This document shows positions 27,444-37,400 of a DNA stretch of 64,000 nt, piece after piece. The stretch's first letter is position 1. Every line of letters starts with the position of its first letter. The notes under the pieces were generated by a model. The model was not told the origin of the DNA. It did not search any database and worked only from the letters and a program-made list of their open reading frames with translations. Source of the stretch: Methylobacterium sp. WL1 (GTDB taxonomy: Bacteria > Pseudomonadota > Alphaproteobacteria > Rhizobiales > Beijerinckiaceae); contig NZ_CP042823.1 in the NCBI RefSeq assembly GCF_008000895.1, forward strand, positions 1,987,001-2,051,000, read 5' to 3'. Made by a program: the position numbers and the translations under genes.

Positions 27444-29669
27444 ATGTTCCGCAACGACGTTCCGATCACCCCCGAGCTCGTGGCCCAGCACGGCCTCACG
27501 CCGGAGGAGTACGAGCGCTTCCGCGGCCTGATCGGGCGCGATCCGACGCTGACCGAACTCGGCATCGTCTCGGCGATGTGGAACGAGCACTGCTCGTACA
27601 AATCGTCGCGCAAGCACCTGCGGGGCCTGCCGACCTCGGGTCCGCACGTGATCCAGGGTCCGGGCGAGAATGCCGGCGTCATCGACATCGGCGACGGGCT
27701 CGCCTGCGTCTTCAAGATGGAGAGCCACAACCACCCGAGCTACATCGAGCCCTACCAGGGCGCGGCGACCGGCGTCGGCGGCATCCTGCGGGACGTGTTC
27801 ACCATGGGCGCGCGGCCGATCGCGGCGCTCAACGCCCTGCGGTTCGGCTCCCCCGACCATCCGCGCACCCGCGCCCTCGTCTCCGGCGTGGTGGCGGGCG
27901 TGGGCGGGTACGGCAATTCCTTCGGGGTGCCGACGGTGGGCGGGCTCACCGGCTTCCATGGGCGCTACGACGGCAACATCCTGGTCAACGCCATGGCGGT
28001 GGGGCTCGCCCGCACCGATGCGATCTTCTACGCCGCCGCCACCGGAGTCGGGAACCCGATCGTCTATCTCGGCTCCAAGACCGGCCGCGACGGCATCCAC
28101 GGCGCCACCATGGCGTCCGCGGAGTTCGACGAGGCCACGGAATCGAAGCGTCCGACCGTGCAGGTCGGCGACCCCTTCGCCGAGAAACTGCTGCTCGAGG
28201 CCTGCCTCGAGCTGATGGCCTCGGGCGCGGTCATCGCCATCCAGGACATGGGCGCGGCGGGGCTGACCTGCTCGGCGGTCGAGATGGGCGCCAAGGGCGA
28301 TCTCGGCGTCGAGCTCGACATCGAGAAGGTGCCGGCCCGCGAGGCCGGCATGACCCCCTACGAGATGATGCTGTCCGAGAGCCAGGAGCGCATGCTCATG
28401 GTGCTCAAGCCCGGCATGGAGGCCGAGGCGGAAGGCATCTTCGTGAAGTGGGGCCTCGACTTCGCGGTGATCGGCCGGACCACCGACACGCTGCGCTTCG
28501 TGGTCAAGTGGCACGGCGAGACCGTCGCCGACCTGCCGATCAAGGAGCTGGGCGACGAGGCGCCGCTCTACGACCGGCCGCACCTGGCCAACACCCATCA
28601 GCCGGTGATCGCCGCATCCACGGTGCCGGCGCCGGCCTCGCTCACCGAGGCGCTCAAGCGCCTGGTCGGCTCGCCCGACCTCGCCTCGAAGCGCTGGGTC
28701 TACGAGCAGTACGACCACTTCATCCTCGGCAACACCGTGCAGAAGCCCGGCGGCGACGCCGCGATCGTGCGGGTCGAGGACGGCCCGAAGGGCCTGGCGC
28801 TGACCTGCGACGTCACCCCGCGCTACTGCGAGGCCGACCCGGTCGAGGGCGGCCGGCAGGCCGTGGCCGAGGCCTGGCGCAACATCACCGCGGTGGGGGC
28901 CAAGCCGCTCGCCATCACCGACAACCTGAACTTCGGCAACCCGGAGAAGCCCGAGGTGATGGGCCAGCTGGTCGGCTGCCTCCAGGGCATCGGCGAGGCC
29001 TGCCGGGCCCTCGACTTCCCGGTCGTGTCCGGCAACGTCTCCCTCTACAACGAGACCAACGGCGTCGGCATCCTGCCGACCCCGACCATCGGCGGCGTCG
29101 GCGTGCTCGACGACGTGGAGCGGCACGCCACCATCGCGCTCAAGCGCGAGGGCGACGTGCTGGTCCTGGTCGGCGCCGGCGAGGGCTGGCTCGGCCAGTC
29201 GTCCTACCTCGCGGTGATCGAGGGCCGGGAAGAAGGCGCGCCGCCCCCGGTTGACCTCTCGCTCGAGCGCCGCAACGGCGACTTCGTGCGCGGGCTGATC
29301 GTGTCCGGCACGGTCGACACCGTCCACGACCTGTCCGACGGCGGACTCGCGGTGGCGCTCGCCGAGATGGCGATGGCCGGCGGCATCGGCGCGGCGCTGC
29401 CGGAGGTGCCGGTGGACCTGGCCCCCCACGCCTACCTGTTCGGCGAGGACCAGGCCCGCTACCTGCTGGCGGTCGATCCGGAGGTCGCCACCGACCTCCT
29501 CTACAGCGCCTCGGCCCAGGGCATCGACGCGGCCGTCGTCGGGGTGACCGGCTCCGACCGTTTGACCCTGCCGGGTGGCGAGACCATATCGCTGTCCGAG
29601 CTGATCGCGGCCCATGAAGGCTGGCTACCCACCTACATGGCGAGCCAGCCGGCCGCGCCTGCCGCCTGA
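27444..29669 (+). CDS. purL: Phosphoribosylformylglycinamidine synthase subunit PurL
   Basis: This ATP-dependent enzyme of purine synthesis converts FGAR to FGAM together with PurQ and PurS. The 741-residue length fits the small type. Visible blocks are [19 protein letters not shown], the first nucleotide/metal block [42 protein letters not shown], and the second half-motif [13 protein letters not shown]. The gene is intact. BolA and Grx4-type glutaredoxin genes follow in the same direction, a common alphaproteobacterial order. Confidence 0.96.
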   Translation: MFRNDVPITPELVAQHGLTPEEYERFRGLIGRDPTLTELGIVSAMWNEHCSYKSSRKHLRGLPTSGPHVIQGPGENAGVIDIGDGLACVFKMESHNHPSYIEPYQGAATGVGGILRDVFTMGARPIAALNALRFGSPDHPRTRALVSGVVAGVGGYGNSFGVPTVGGLTGFHGRYDGNILVNAMAVGLARTDAIFYAAATGVGNPIVYLGSKTGRDGIHGATMASAEFDEATESKRPTVQVGDPFAEKLLLEACLELMASGAVIAIQDMGAAGLTCSAVEMGAKGDLGVELDIEKVPAREAGMTPYEMMLSESQERMLMVLKPGMEAEAEGIFVKWGLDFAVIGRTTDTLRFVVKWHGETVADLPIKELGDEAPLYDRPHLANTHQPVIAASTVPAPASLTEALKRLVGSPDLASKRWVYEQYDHFILGNTVQKPGGDAAIVRVEDGPKGLALTCDVTPRYCEADPVEGGRQAVAEAWRNITAVGAKPLAITDNLNFGNPEKPEVMGQLVGCLQGIGEACRALDFPVVSGNVSLYNETNGVGILPTPTIGGVGVLDDVERHATIALKREGDVLVLVGAGEGWLGQSSYLAVIEGREEGAPPPVDLSLERRNGDFVRGLIVSGTVDTVHDLSDGGLAVALAEMAMAGGIGAALPEVPVDLAPHAYLFGEDQARYLLAVDPEVATDLLYSASAQGIDAAVVGVTGSDRLTLPGGETISLSELIAAHEGWLPTYMASQPAAPAA

Positions 29670-29695
29670 CCCCTCAACGCCCTGGGAGTTTTTCG

Positions 29696-29932
29696 ATGCC
29701 GATGGATGCGGGCGAGATCGAGCGCATGATCCGCGAGGCCCTGCCCGACGCGCAGGTCGAGATCCGCGACCTCGCGGGCGATGGCGACCATTACGCGGCC
29801 ACCGTCCTGTCCGCGGCCTTCAAGGGCAAGACCCGGGTGGCCCAGCACCAGATGGTCTACGGCGCCCTCCAGGGCCGGATGGGCGGCGTGCTGCACGCCC
29901 TTGCGCTGACCACGGGCGTCCCGCAGGATTGA
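29696..29932 (+). CDS. BolA family protein
   Basis: This 78-residue BolA/IbaG-type protein usually pairs with a CGFS glutaredoxin in iron-sulfur trafficking. It has the class II KH-like pattern IERMIREALPDAQVEIRDLAGDGDHYAATVLS and the conserved RVAQHQMVYGAL helix with His that can ligate a [2Fe-2S] cluster. It lies 26 bp after purL. Its usual partner grxD is downstream, separated by a DUF29 gene. Confidence 0.9.
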   Translation: MPMDAGEIERMIREALPDAQVEIRDLAGDGDHYAATVLSAAFKGKTRVAQHQMVYGALQGRMGGVLHALALTTGVPQD

Positions 29933-29955
29933 CGCCTCACGCGGGATTCGCGGCC

Positions 29956-30465
29956 ATGGACAACGGACCGAGCCTCTACGACGACGACATCGTGACCTGG
30001 GCTGAGGAGCAGGTCACGGCCTTGCGCGCCCTCGCCATGCGCGGCGACCTGTCGAATGTCGTCGATTGGGCGAACGTGATCGAGGAGATCGAGAGCGTGG
30101 GACGGGCCGATCTTGAGCGGGTCGAGAGTGCTATCCTCCAGCTGTTGATCCACGTCCTCAAATATGCGTCGGCGCCTGGTGCCCAATCTACGAAATCCTG
30201 GCGCAAGGAGGTCCTTGTTTTTCAGGCATCCGCGCGTCGGAATTATCGGCGGTCGATGCGGCAGCGCATCGACTGGGACGCACTTTGGTCGTCAGCCAGA
30301 AAGATTGCTGATTCCTCGCTCGGGATGTTCGGCGACGCACTGCTCGGCGGGTTGCCGGACCGCATGCCGTTCACGCCCGAAGCGATAACGGCGCCCGGCT
30401 TCGACATGGACGAAGCGCTGGAGCGTCTCGCCACGGTGTTGAATTCCGACCCTGGTCACACCTAA
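29956..30465 (+). CDS. DUF29 domain-containing protein
   Basis: This 169-residue protein matches the DUF29 layout: [19 protein letters not shown] near the start, [23 protein letters not shown], then LIHVLKYAS and [17 protein letters not shown]. Function is unknown in the family. It interrupts the bolA-grxD pair and is AT-richer than both in its second half, so it is probably a later insertion. It shares their direction and probably their transcript. Confidence 0.8.
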   Translation: MDNGPSLYDDDIVTWAEEQVTALRALAMRGDLSNVVDWANVIEEIESVGRADLERVESAILQLLIHVLKYASAPGAQSTKSWRKEVLVFQASARRNYRRSMRQRIDWDALWSSARKIADSSLGMFGDALLGGLPDRMPFTPEAITAPGFDMDEALERLATVLNSDPGHT

Positions 30466-30493
30466 ATCACGCTATCGCACGAGGACTGACCTA

Positions 30494-30832
30494 ATGACCG
30501 ACGCCAACGCAACCATCCAGAACGAGATCGCCTCCCAGGACGTGGTGGTGTTCATGAAGGGCACCCCGCAGATGCCGCAATGCGGCTTCTCGGGCCAGGT
30601 GGTGCAGATCCTCAATTACCTCGAAGTGCCGTTCAAGGGCGTGAACGTGCTGGCCGACCAGGGCATCCGCGAGGGCATCAAGGCCTTCTCGAACTGGCCG
30701 ACCATCCCGCAGATCTACGTGAAGGGCGAGTTCGTCGGCGGTTGCGACATCACCCGCGAGATGTTCCAGTCGGGCGAGCTGCAGACCTTCCTGGCCGAGA
30801 AGGGCATCCCGGTGAAGTCCGCCGCCGCCTGA
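30494..30832 (+). CDS. grxD: Monothiol glutaredoxin, Grx4 type
   Basis: This 112-residue monothiol glutaredoxin carries [2Fe-2S] clusters and partners BolA proteins. The signature is [20 protein letters not shown] with the single cysteine at residue 30 in CGFS. Glutathione-binding motifs follow in [25 protein letters not shown] lies before the ATG. A strong terminator follows 30 bp downstream, closing the purL-bolA-DUF29-grxD run. Confidence 0.95.
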   Translation: MTDANATIQNEIASQDVVVFMKGTPQMPQCGFSGQVVQILNYLEVPFKGVNVLADQGIREGIKAFSNWPTIPQIYVKGEFVGGCDITREMFQSGELQTFLAEKGIPVKSAAA

Positions 30833-30860
30833 TTCTGTCGGGACTTTGCACACTGGATGA

Positions 30861-30883
30861 GGGCGCCTGCGGGCGCCCTTTTT
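30861..30883 (+). terminator. Intrinsic terminator after grxD
   Basis: A perfect 7-bp stem GGGCGCC/GGCGCCC (30861-30867 with 30872-30878) with loop TGCG is followed by TTTTT. It is a standard rho-independent terminator for the purL-grxD transcript. Confidence 0.85.
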
Positions 30884-30889
30884 CAGGCC

Positions 30890-30985
30890 CGTCATTGCGA
30901 GTCCGGCGAAGCAACCCGGGACGGCGCGAGGTCGGTGGACGTGGCGCCGCGGGATCGCTTCGCTGCGCCCGCAAAGACCGTGGCC
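30890..30985. repeat. Intergenic repeat, GTCATTGCGAG type (family C)
   Basis: The block CGTCATTGCGAGTCCGGCGAAGC at the left and GGATCGCTTCGCTGC at the right form the ends of a palindromic element of a kind scattered through many alphaproteobacterial genomes. One copy is seen in the window. It overlaps the 3' side of the methyltransferase region but contains no gene. Confidence 0.5.
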
Positions 30986-30988
30986 GGA

Positions 30989-31645
30989 TCAGCGCGGCCC
31001 CCGCGCGACGAACAGGGCAACGCAGCCGACGACCGTGATCTCCACGAACCGGAAGCGCTGATCGAGGGCTGCGCGCAGGGCTGGCAGGGTGTCGTCGACG
31101 TTCGAGAACACGCCCTTGCGGTTGTAGATCCGCATGAGGGTCCGCGCCGCAGCCGTGACCGGGACGCCGCCAGAGAGGATCGTGGCGCCGAACACCACAC
31201 CGTCGTCGCGCAGGCACGGGCGCACCGTGTCGAAGGCTTTCGCTTTCTCGGCGATGTCCCCCGGCAGGCAATGCAGCAGGTAGGTCAGGCCGATCGAGTC
31301 GAACGGCGCGAGGCCGCCGGCCGGAGCGCCGAGCACGTCGACGCGATAGGTCTCGGGCCGATAACGCGCGATCCGGTGGGCCGCGAAGGCGAGGCTGTCG
31401 GCGTTGAGATCCATCAACCCGACCCGAGGCGTCGGAGACGGGAAACGGCAACGGTCGAGGTACCAGCCGGTCCCGACGCCGACATCGAGATGGGCGGTGC
31501 CCACGTGCCGGTGGTAGAGGGCGAGGATCCGCGCGGTCGGGCAGCGCCAGACCAGCGGGTTCGACAGGCGCAGCACGACGAGGTCGTACAGCCGTAACGT
31601 CCGGTTGTTGTAGATCGCCTGCCCGGCTCGGGTATCGCTCGCCAT
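30989..31645 (-). CDS. Class I SAM-dependent methyltransferase
   Basis: This 218-residue protein has a Rossmann-type methyltransferase core. Motif I is [15 protein letters not shown] near residue 52, the acidic end of strand 2 is [11 protein letters not shown], and motif IV-like [16 protein letters not shown] follows. The substrate is not identifiable. The methyltransferase at the head of a short operon opposite rlmN could act on a small molecule. It is divergent from rlmN, and the starts are 99 bp apart. Confidence 0.8.
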   Translation of the reverse strand: MASDTRAGQAIYNNRTLRLYDLVVLRLSNPLVWRCPTARILALYHRHVGTAHLDVGVGTGWYLDRCRFPSPTPRVGLMDLNADSLAFAAHRIARYRPETYRVDVLGAPAGGLAPFDSIGLTYLLHCLPGDIAEKAKAFDTVRPCLRDDGVVFGATILSGGVPVTAAARTLMRIYNRKGVFSNVDDTLPALRAALDQRFRFVEITVVGCVALFVARGPR

Positions 31646-31744
31646 GGCTCTCCGTCAGGCCCCATGTGGGCGGCGCGCATTCGCATTCGCCGGCGCAATC
31701 GCCTATATCAGACCCTTTCCAATCGAATGGATCGTTTGAACGCT

Positions 31745-33019
31745 ATGGCGACGCCGTCGCTCGACAGCGCCCGCGCGGCCGATGCCGCGATCGAGAAGGC
31801 GCCCGATTTCCAGCCCATGCCGCTCCCCGGCCGGCGCCCCTCTCTGGTCGGGCTGACCCGCGACGCGCTCAAGGCGCAGCTCGTGGCGATGGGCGTGCCC
31901 GAGCGCGAGAGCCGGATGCGGGCCGGCCAGCTCTGGCACTGGGTCAACTTCCGGGGCGCCCACGACTTTGCCCAGATGACCAATGTCGGCAAGGCCCTGA
32001 AGGCCGAGCTGGCGCAGCATTTCACCCTGGAGCGTCCCGAGGTCGCCAGCCGCCAGGTCTCCCGCGACGGCACCCGCAAGTGGCTGCTGCGCATGGCTCC
32101 GACCAACCCGCAGGAGCACAACCGCGGCGCCGAGATCGAGTGCGTCTACATTCCGGGTCCGGACCGGGGCACGCTCTGCGTCTCCTCGCAGGTCGGCTGC
32201 ACCCTCACCTGCTCGTTCTGCCACACCGGCACGCAGCGCCTCGTGCGCAACCTCTCGGCCGCTGAGATCGTGCAGCAGCTGGTGACCGCCCGGGACGAGC
32301 TCGGCGACTGGCCCGGCCAGATGCCGAGCCGCGACGCCTCCGGGGGCGGCGACGCGGGACGCCTGGTGACCAACATCGTGTTCATGGGCATGGGCGAGCC
32401 CCTGTACAACCTCGATGCGGTGATCGACGCCGTGGGGGTGATGTCCGACCAGGAGGGGCTCGCCCTGTCGCGGCGGCGCATCACGGTCTCCACCTCCGGG
32501 GTCGTGCCGCAGATCCCCCGGCTGGGCGAGGCGGCCAATTCCATGCTGGCGATCTCGCTCCACGCGGTGCGCGACGATCTCCGCAACGAGCTGGTGCCGC
32601 TCAACCGCAAATACCCGATCGCCCAGCTGCTCGAAGCCTGCCGGACCTATCCGGGCGTGAGCAACGCGCGCCGTATCACCTTCGAGTACGTGATGCTGAA
32701 GGGCGTGAACGATTCGGACGCGGATGCGCGCGAGCTGGTCCGCCTGCTCAAGGGCATCCCGGCCAAGATCAACCTGATCCCGTTCAATCCCTGGCCCGGC
32801 AGCCGCTACGAGTGCTCGGACTGGGACCGGATCGAGCGCTTCTCCGAGATCGTGTTCAACGCCGGCTACGCCTCGCCGGTGCGCACCCCCCGGGGCCGGG
32901 ACATCCTGGCCGCCTGCGGCCAGCTCAAGAGCGAGACCGAGAAGCTGCGCGCCCGGGCCCGGCTGATGCAGGAAGAGGGCATCGGCGTGGAGAGTTTTTA
33001 CGCCGGCGCCGACGACTGA
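31745..33019 (+). CDS. rlmN: 23S rRNA (adenine(2503)-C(2))-methyltransferase RlmN
   Basis: This radical-SAM enzyme methylates C2 of A2503 in 23S rRNA and A37 of some tRNAs. The 4Fe-4S motif is [11 protein letters not shown] near residue 158. Other blocks are [50 protein letters not shown] and the C-terminal [16 protein letters not shown] with the second catalytic Cys. The start is ambiguous between ATG 31727 and ATG 31745. I chose the latter because the extra residues are not conserved in form. Confidence 0.93.
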   Translation: MATPSLDSARAADAAIEKAPDFQPMPLPGRRPSLVGLTRDALKAQLVAMGVPERESRMRAGQLWHWVNFRGAHDFAQMTNVGKALKAELAQHFTLERPEVASRQVSRDGTRKWLLRMAPTNPQEHNRGAEIECVYIPGPDRGTLCVSSQVGCTLTCSFCHTGTQRLVRNLSAAEIVQQLVTARDELGDWPGQMPSRDASGGGDAGRLVTNIVFMGMGEPLYNLDAVIDAVGVMSDQEGLALSRRRITVSTSGVVPQIPRLGEAANSMLAISLHAVRDDLRNELVPLNRKYPIAQLLEACRTYPGVSNARRITFEYVMLKGVNDSDADARELVRLLKGIPAKINLIPFNPWPGSRYECSDWDRIERFSEIVFNAGYASPVRTPRGRDILAACGQLKSETEKLRARARLMQEEGIGVESFYAGADD

Positions 33020-33062
33020 CCCGGTCAGGGTTTCGAAAGGTCTGAGACCTTTCGTGGGGCAG
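33020..33062 (-). repeat. Dispersed intergenic repeat, family B, copy 2 (inverted)
   Basis: Read on the minus strand this gives CCACGAAAGGTCTCAGACC then TTTCGAAACCCTGACC, matching the 3' part of copy 1 at 9210-9250. It lies between rlmN and the MscS-type gene, which converge here. Confidence 0.6.
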
Positions 33063-33152
33063 AGAGAAGCCTCGCTACTGCCGGGCTTCGCCCGCTGTCG
33101 GGCTTCCCCGTGACGTTCCGCCAAAGGGCATGGCCCTTTGCGATCCTGGCGA

Positions 33153-34277
33153 TCACGCCGCGATCCGGTGCCCATCGGCCCGGCGCAAGGGGGGCTCCTC
33201 GGCGCCGACCCATTCGGTGCGGTGCCGCGGCAGGGCCTCGGGGTGCTCCGCCTGGAGCCAGGTGATCATCCCCTCCCGGATCACGCAGCGCAGGTCCCAG
33301 GCCTGGGGCGCGTTGCGGGCGCTCACCAGCATCCGGATCTCGATGGCGGTTTCCCGGGCGTCCGAGACCTGGAGGTTGACCACCTTGCCGTCCCACAGGG
33401 GTGTGGCGGCGGCGATCTCCGACAGCTTCTCGCGCATCCGGGCCACCGGGGCGCGATGGTCGACATACAGGAACACGCTGCCGATCAGCGAGGCGCCGTC
33501 CCGGGTCCAGTTCTGGAACGGCTTCTGGATGAAGTAGGTCAGCGGCAGCACCAGGCGCCGCCAGTCCCACAGGCGCACCACCACGTAGGTCGCGGTGATC
33601 TCCTCGACCCAGCCCCACTCGTTCTCGACGATGATCGCGTCCTCGATCCGGATCGGCTGGGTAATGGCGATCTGGATGCCGGCAACGAGGTTCGACAGGA
33701 CCGGCTGCATGGCCAGCCCCAGGATCAGGCCGGCGGCTCCCGCCGAGGCCAGCAGGCTTACCCCGTACTGGCGCACCGGCTCGAAGGTCATGAGCGCCAC
33801 CGAGACGGTGATCAGGCCGACCAGGGTGACGGCGGCGCGCTCCAGGATGCGCATCTGGGTGAAGTGCTTGCGCGCCAGCAGGTTGTCCTCGGCGTCGAGC
33901 TTGAAGCGGCGCAGGTAGATCACCGTGGCGATGTGGAGCGCGGTGGCGCAGCACCAGCCGGTGAGCGTCACGAAGGCGACGAGCAGGAGCTGGTTGAGGG
34001 CGATCCGCACCTCCCAGGACAGGCGCACCGTGGTCGAGGCGAGGCTGATCGCCACGACGATCAGGCCCAGGCGGGTCGGTCCGCGGGTGCGTGAGACCAG
34101 GGAGCGCCAGAACAGGCTCTTGCTCGCCACCGCCCGCTTCATCGCCCGGTACGCGACCCCGTGCAGCGGCATCACCACGGCACAGCAGGTGACGATCAGG
34201 ATCAGGCTCTCGGCCCACCACGGCAGATAGGCCAGCACGGAGGCGGCGCGGCCGGTCAGGGCATCAAGGTCCGGCAT
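33153..34277 (-). CDS. Mechanosensitive ion channel family protein (MscS type)
   Basis: This 374-residue inner-membrane channel of the MscS superfamily is thought to release solutes on osmotic downshock. There are about five hydrophobic spans in the first 190 residues. The pore-lining helix is Gly/Ala-rich (LLASAGAAGLILGLAMQPVLSNLVAGIQIAI). The beta domain follows with the family IRIEDAIIVENEWGWVEEITATYVVVRLWDWRRLVLPL stretch. The start is ATG 34277. Confidence 0.9.
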   Translation of the reverse strand: MPDLDALTGRAASVLAYLPWWAESLILIVTCCAVVMPLHGVAYRAMKRAVASKSLFWRSLVSRTRGPTRLGLIVVAISLASTTVRLSWEVRIALNQLLLVAFVTLTGWCCATALHIATVIYLRRFKLDAEDNLLARKHFTQMRILERAAVTLVGLITVSVALMTFEPVRQYGVSLLASAGAAGLILGLAMQPVLSNLVAGIQIAITQPIRIEDAIIVENEWGWVEEITATYVVVRLWDWRRLVLPLTYFIQKPFQNWTRDGASLIGSVFLYVDHRAPVARMREKLSEIAAATPLWDGKVVNLQVSDARETAIEIRMLVSARNAPQAWDLRCVIREGMITWLQAEHPEALPRHRTEWVGAEEPPLRRADGHRIAA

Positions 34278-34478
34278 CGGGCATGACCTCCACGGGTTCC
34301 GAACGGGACCTGGAGGAATGGGCGGCACCCGTCGGGGTTCCGCAACGCACCATGCCAGCGCTGCAACGCAGCGGCATGGTCAGAACGCGGCGGGACGGTT
34401 GCGTTTCGGCGCCCGGCCGGGCAGCCGCGCGTGCTTGTCGGCGACTCGCCCCGATCGGCGGACCGATCCCGGACCGCC

Positions 34479-37400
34479 CTAGCGCGCCGCGCCGATCTCC
34501 ACGCTGCCGGTGGCCGTCCGGCCGAACCGCGCCGGCCGGTACATGTCCTCCACCGAAGCGCCCGGGTGCACGTAGGTCCCGGGCGAGACCGCCCGGACCG
34601 TGTAGGCCACGGTGAAGAACGCCGACTGGCTCGGGTCGCGGTCGTAGGCGGCCACGAAGCGGTCGTCGCGGAACTCGGTGTGGACCGGCTGCACCTCCGA
34701 TTTGGCGAAGGCGAGGCCCTGGAGGGCGTCGGCGTCGAGCAGCTTCGGGTTGTCGATCTCCAGCCCCGCCGGCAGCGGATCGACCAGCAGGATCCGCCCG
34801 GCCTGAGCCTTGTCCTCGGTCACCTTGAGCACCACCACGAGCCGGTCGTTCTGGCGCAGACCGTGGGCCGGATCGATCACGCAGCCGTCGAGCCGGTGGA
34901 TGCTGCGCTCGATCCTGTAGCCCTGGGCGGCGGCGGGCTCGGGCACCAGCGGACTGCCGTTCACGCCCAGCACCACCTGCACCGGCGCCCGGCCGGTGTT
35001 GACCAGCGCGACGCTGCGCCCATCCAGGGAAGGCCCCCGGTAGATCCGGGCGAGCGGCCCGGCCTGCGCCGCGCCGTCGAGGCTGAACGACAGGGCGTCG
35101 GCCTCCTTGGACAGGCTCTCGGCCGCGAGCACCAGCCAGGCATTCTCCTGCGTGCTGGTGGTCCGCGTGTCCTGGGATTCCTCGCCGATCACCGCGGCCA
35201 CCGGGGCCAGCGCGACCTGGGTCAGCCCGCTCTCGGCCGCCAGCGCGATCAGGCCGGCTCCATCGCGCAGGCGGGAGCCGTAATCGGCCCGGTACACGCC
35301 CGTATCCCGCTGGGATCGCAGCGTGGCCAGCGCCGCGTCCATCGCCTTGGCGGCGCGACCCCGGTCGCCCAGGAGCGCCAGGGAGGCGGCGAGCTGCGCC
35401 CGGCCGAGCCCGGTCGCGAAGGCGTCGAGCTTGGTGTCGACGAGGTAGCGCAGGTCGCCCATCACCGGCCGGCCGTTGCGGGCCAGCACGTAGGCGGCGT
35501 AGGCGAGGTCGGCGCCCCCGTCGCGCACCTCCGTGGCGTTGGCGACGGTGTTGCGCAGGCGGTCCAGCGCCTGGGTGAAGGCCGGCTGCGGTACCGCGAA
35601 GCCGCGCTCCCGGGCGCGGGTGAGGAAGTCGGTGACGTAGGCATCGAGCCAGACGTCGCCCGATCCTTGCGCCGACCACAGGCCGAAATCGCCGCTCGCA
35701 TCCTGGCGGGCGAGCAGCCGCTCGATCGATTCGCGTACGCGGTCGTCGACGTTCACGTCGAGGGCCAGCTTGTCGAGCCCAGCCAGCCGGTTGACGTAGA
35801 GCAGCGGCATCGCCCGGCTGACGATCTGCTCGGAACAGCCGTAAGGATAGCGGTCGAGGGCCTGGAGCAGCGCCGGAACGTCGAGGCCCGGCAGCGCCGA
35901 GGCCGAGAGCGAGACGCTGCCGGTTCCGGGCAGCAAATCGGCCAGCAGGTCGGCGCTCACCGTCAGGCCGGCCCCGGGCGCCAGGCTGCGCACCGACCGG
36001 CGCAGCAGCGCCCCGGTCCCCGGCAGCACGCCGAGCGCGAAGCTCTGGCCGAGAGTGCCGTCGAGGCCGGGCCCCGACAGGGCGAGGTCGAGCCGTGCCG
36101 TGCCCGGCCCCGCGGCGGTGATCGGGACCGCGACCTGGCCCCTGCCCCCGGCCTCCAGCCGGATCGTCTGGCGCAGGGCCCCGGCGCCGATCAGGATCGG
36201 GCCGGACGGGGCGATGTCGACCGTGTAGTCGCCCGCCGCGCCTTCGACGTTGTCGAGCGCCATGAACAGGCGCGAGCGGTCGCCGGTGTCGAGGAAGCGC
36301 GGCAGCGTGGCGGCGAGCACCACGGGGTCGCGGATGATCACGTCCGCCTGCGCCTGTCCGACCCGGTCGCCGCTCCAGGCGGTGACCATCACGCGGCCGG
36401 TGCCGATGAAGGCCGGCAGCGGAAAGGTGACGCTGGCCGCCCCGTCCGGCCCCACCGTCACGACGCCCGAGAACAGCGCGAGCGGCGCCTGGGTCGGCGG
36501 CGCGTCGGCGAGCTCGCCGCCCCCCGCGTCGCCCCCGGATCGGATCGCCCCGGCCGAGCCCTGCATGCCGTCGATCAGGTAGCCGTAGAGGTCGCGGAAC
36601 TCCGGACCCAGCGCCTTCTGGCCGAGGAAGTACTGGGTCGGATTCGGCGCCTCGTAGCGGGTCAGGTTGAGGATGCCGACATCGACCAGCGCCACGGTGA
36701 TCCGTGCCGGCTCGCCGGACTTCAGCCCGGTGAGCTGCACCGGGATCGTCAGGTCCTGGCGCGGACGGGTGCGCTCCGGGGCCTTCACGGCGACGCCGAG
36801 GCTGCGCCGCTCGCGGTCCACCGAGAACCAAGCGAGCCCGAGCGCCCGCCCCGGCAGCCGCTTGGCCGCCTGGTCGAGGGGCCGGTAGGCTGTGGCGACC
36901 AGGTAGGCGCCCGCGCCCCACTCGGCCTTGACCGGAAGGCTGACGGTGGTGCCGCCCGCCGGGACGCTGACCTCGACGGTCTCGTGCACCCGGTCGCCCA
37001 CCACCATGAGGCTGGCCTGCCCCTTGAACGTCGGGCTGATCTTGGCCCGCAGCGTGTCGCCCGCCGCATAGGCGGCCTTGTCGAGGGTGAGGTCGAGCAG
37101 GTCCGGCGCCTCGGCGGTCTCCGAGCCGCCCCAGCCGACCGTGAAGCCGAGGCTCGCGGTGGCGTCCGGGGCGCCCGCGGCCGAGACCTCGAGCCGGTAG
37201 CGCCCGAGGCCGACCGGCGCCTCGATCAGGCCCGACCCGCCGGCCCCGAGGTCGAGGCCGCCCTCGGCGACGCGGCGGCTTGTCTTGACCGGCTCGAACG
37301 ACCAGCGGCCGCCGGCGCGGTACCATTGGTAGCTCTGGTCGATCTGCGAGAGCGTCCAGGTCACGCCCGGCCGGGCCAGCAGCGTACCGTCCGGGGCCGC

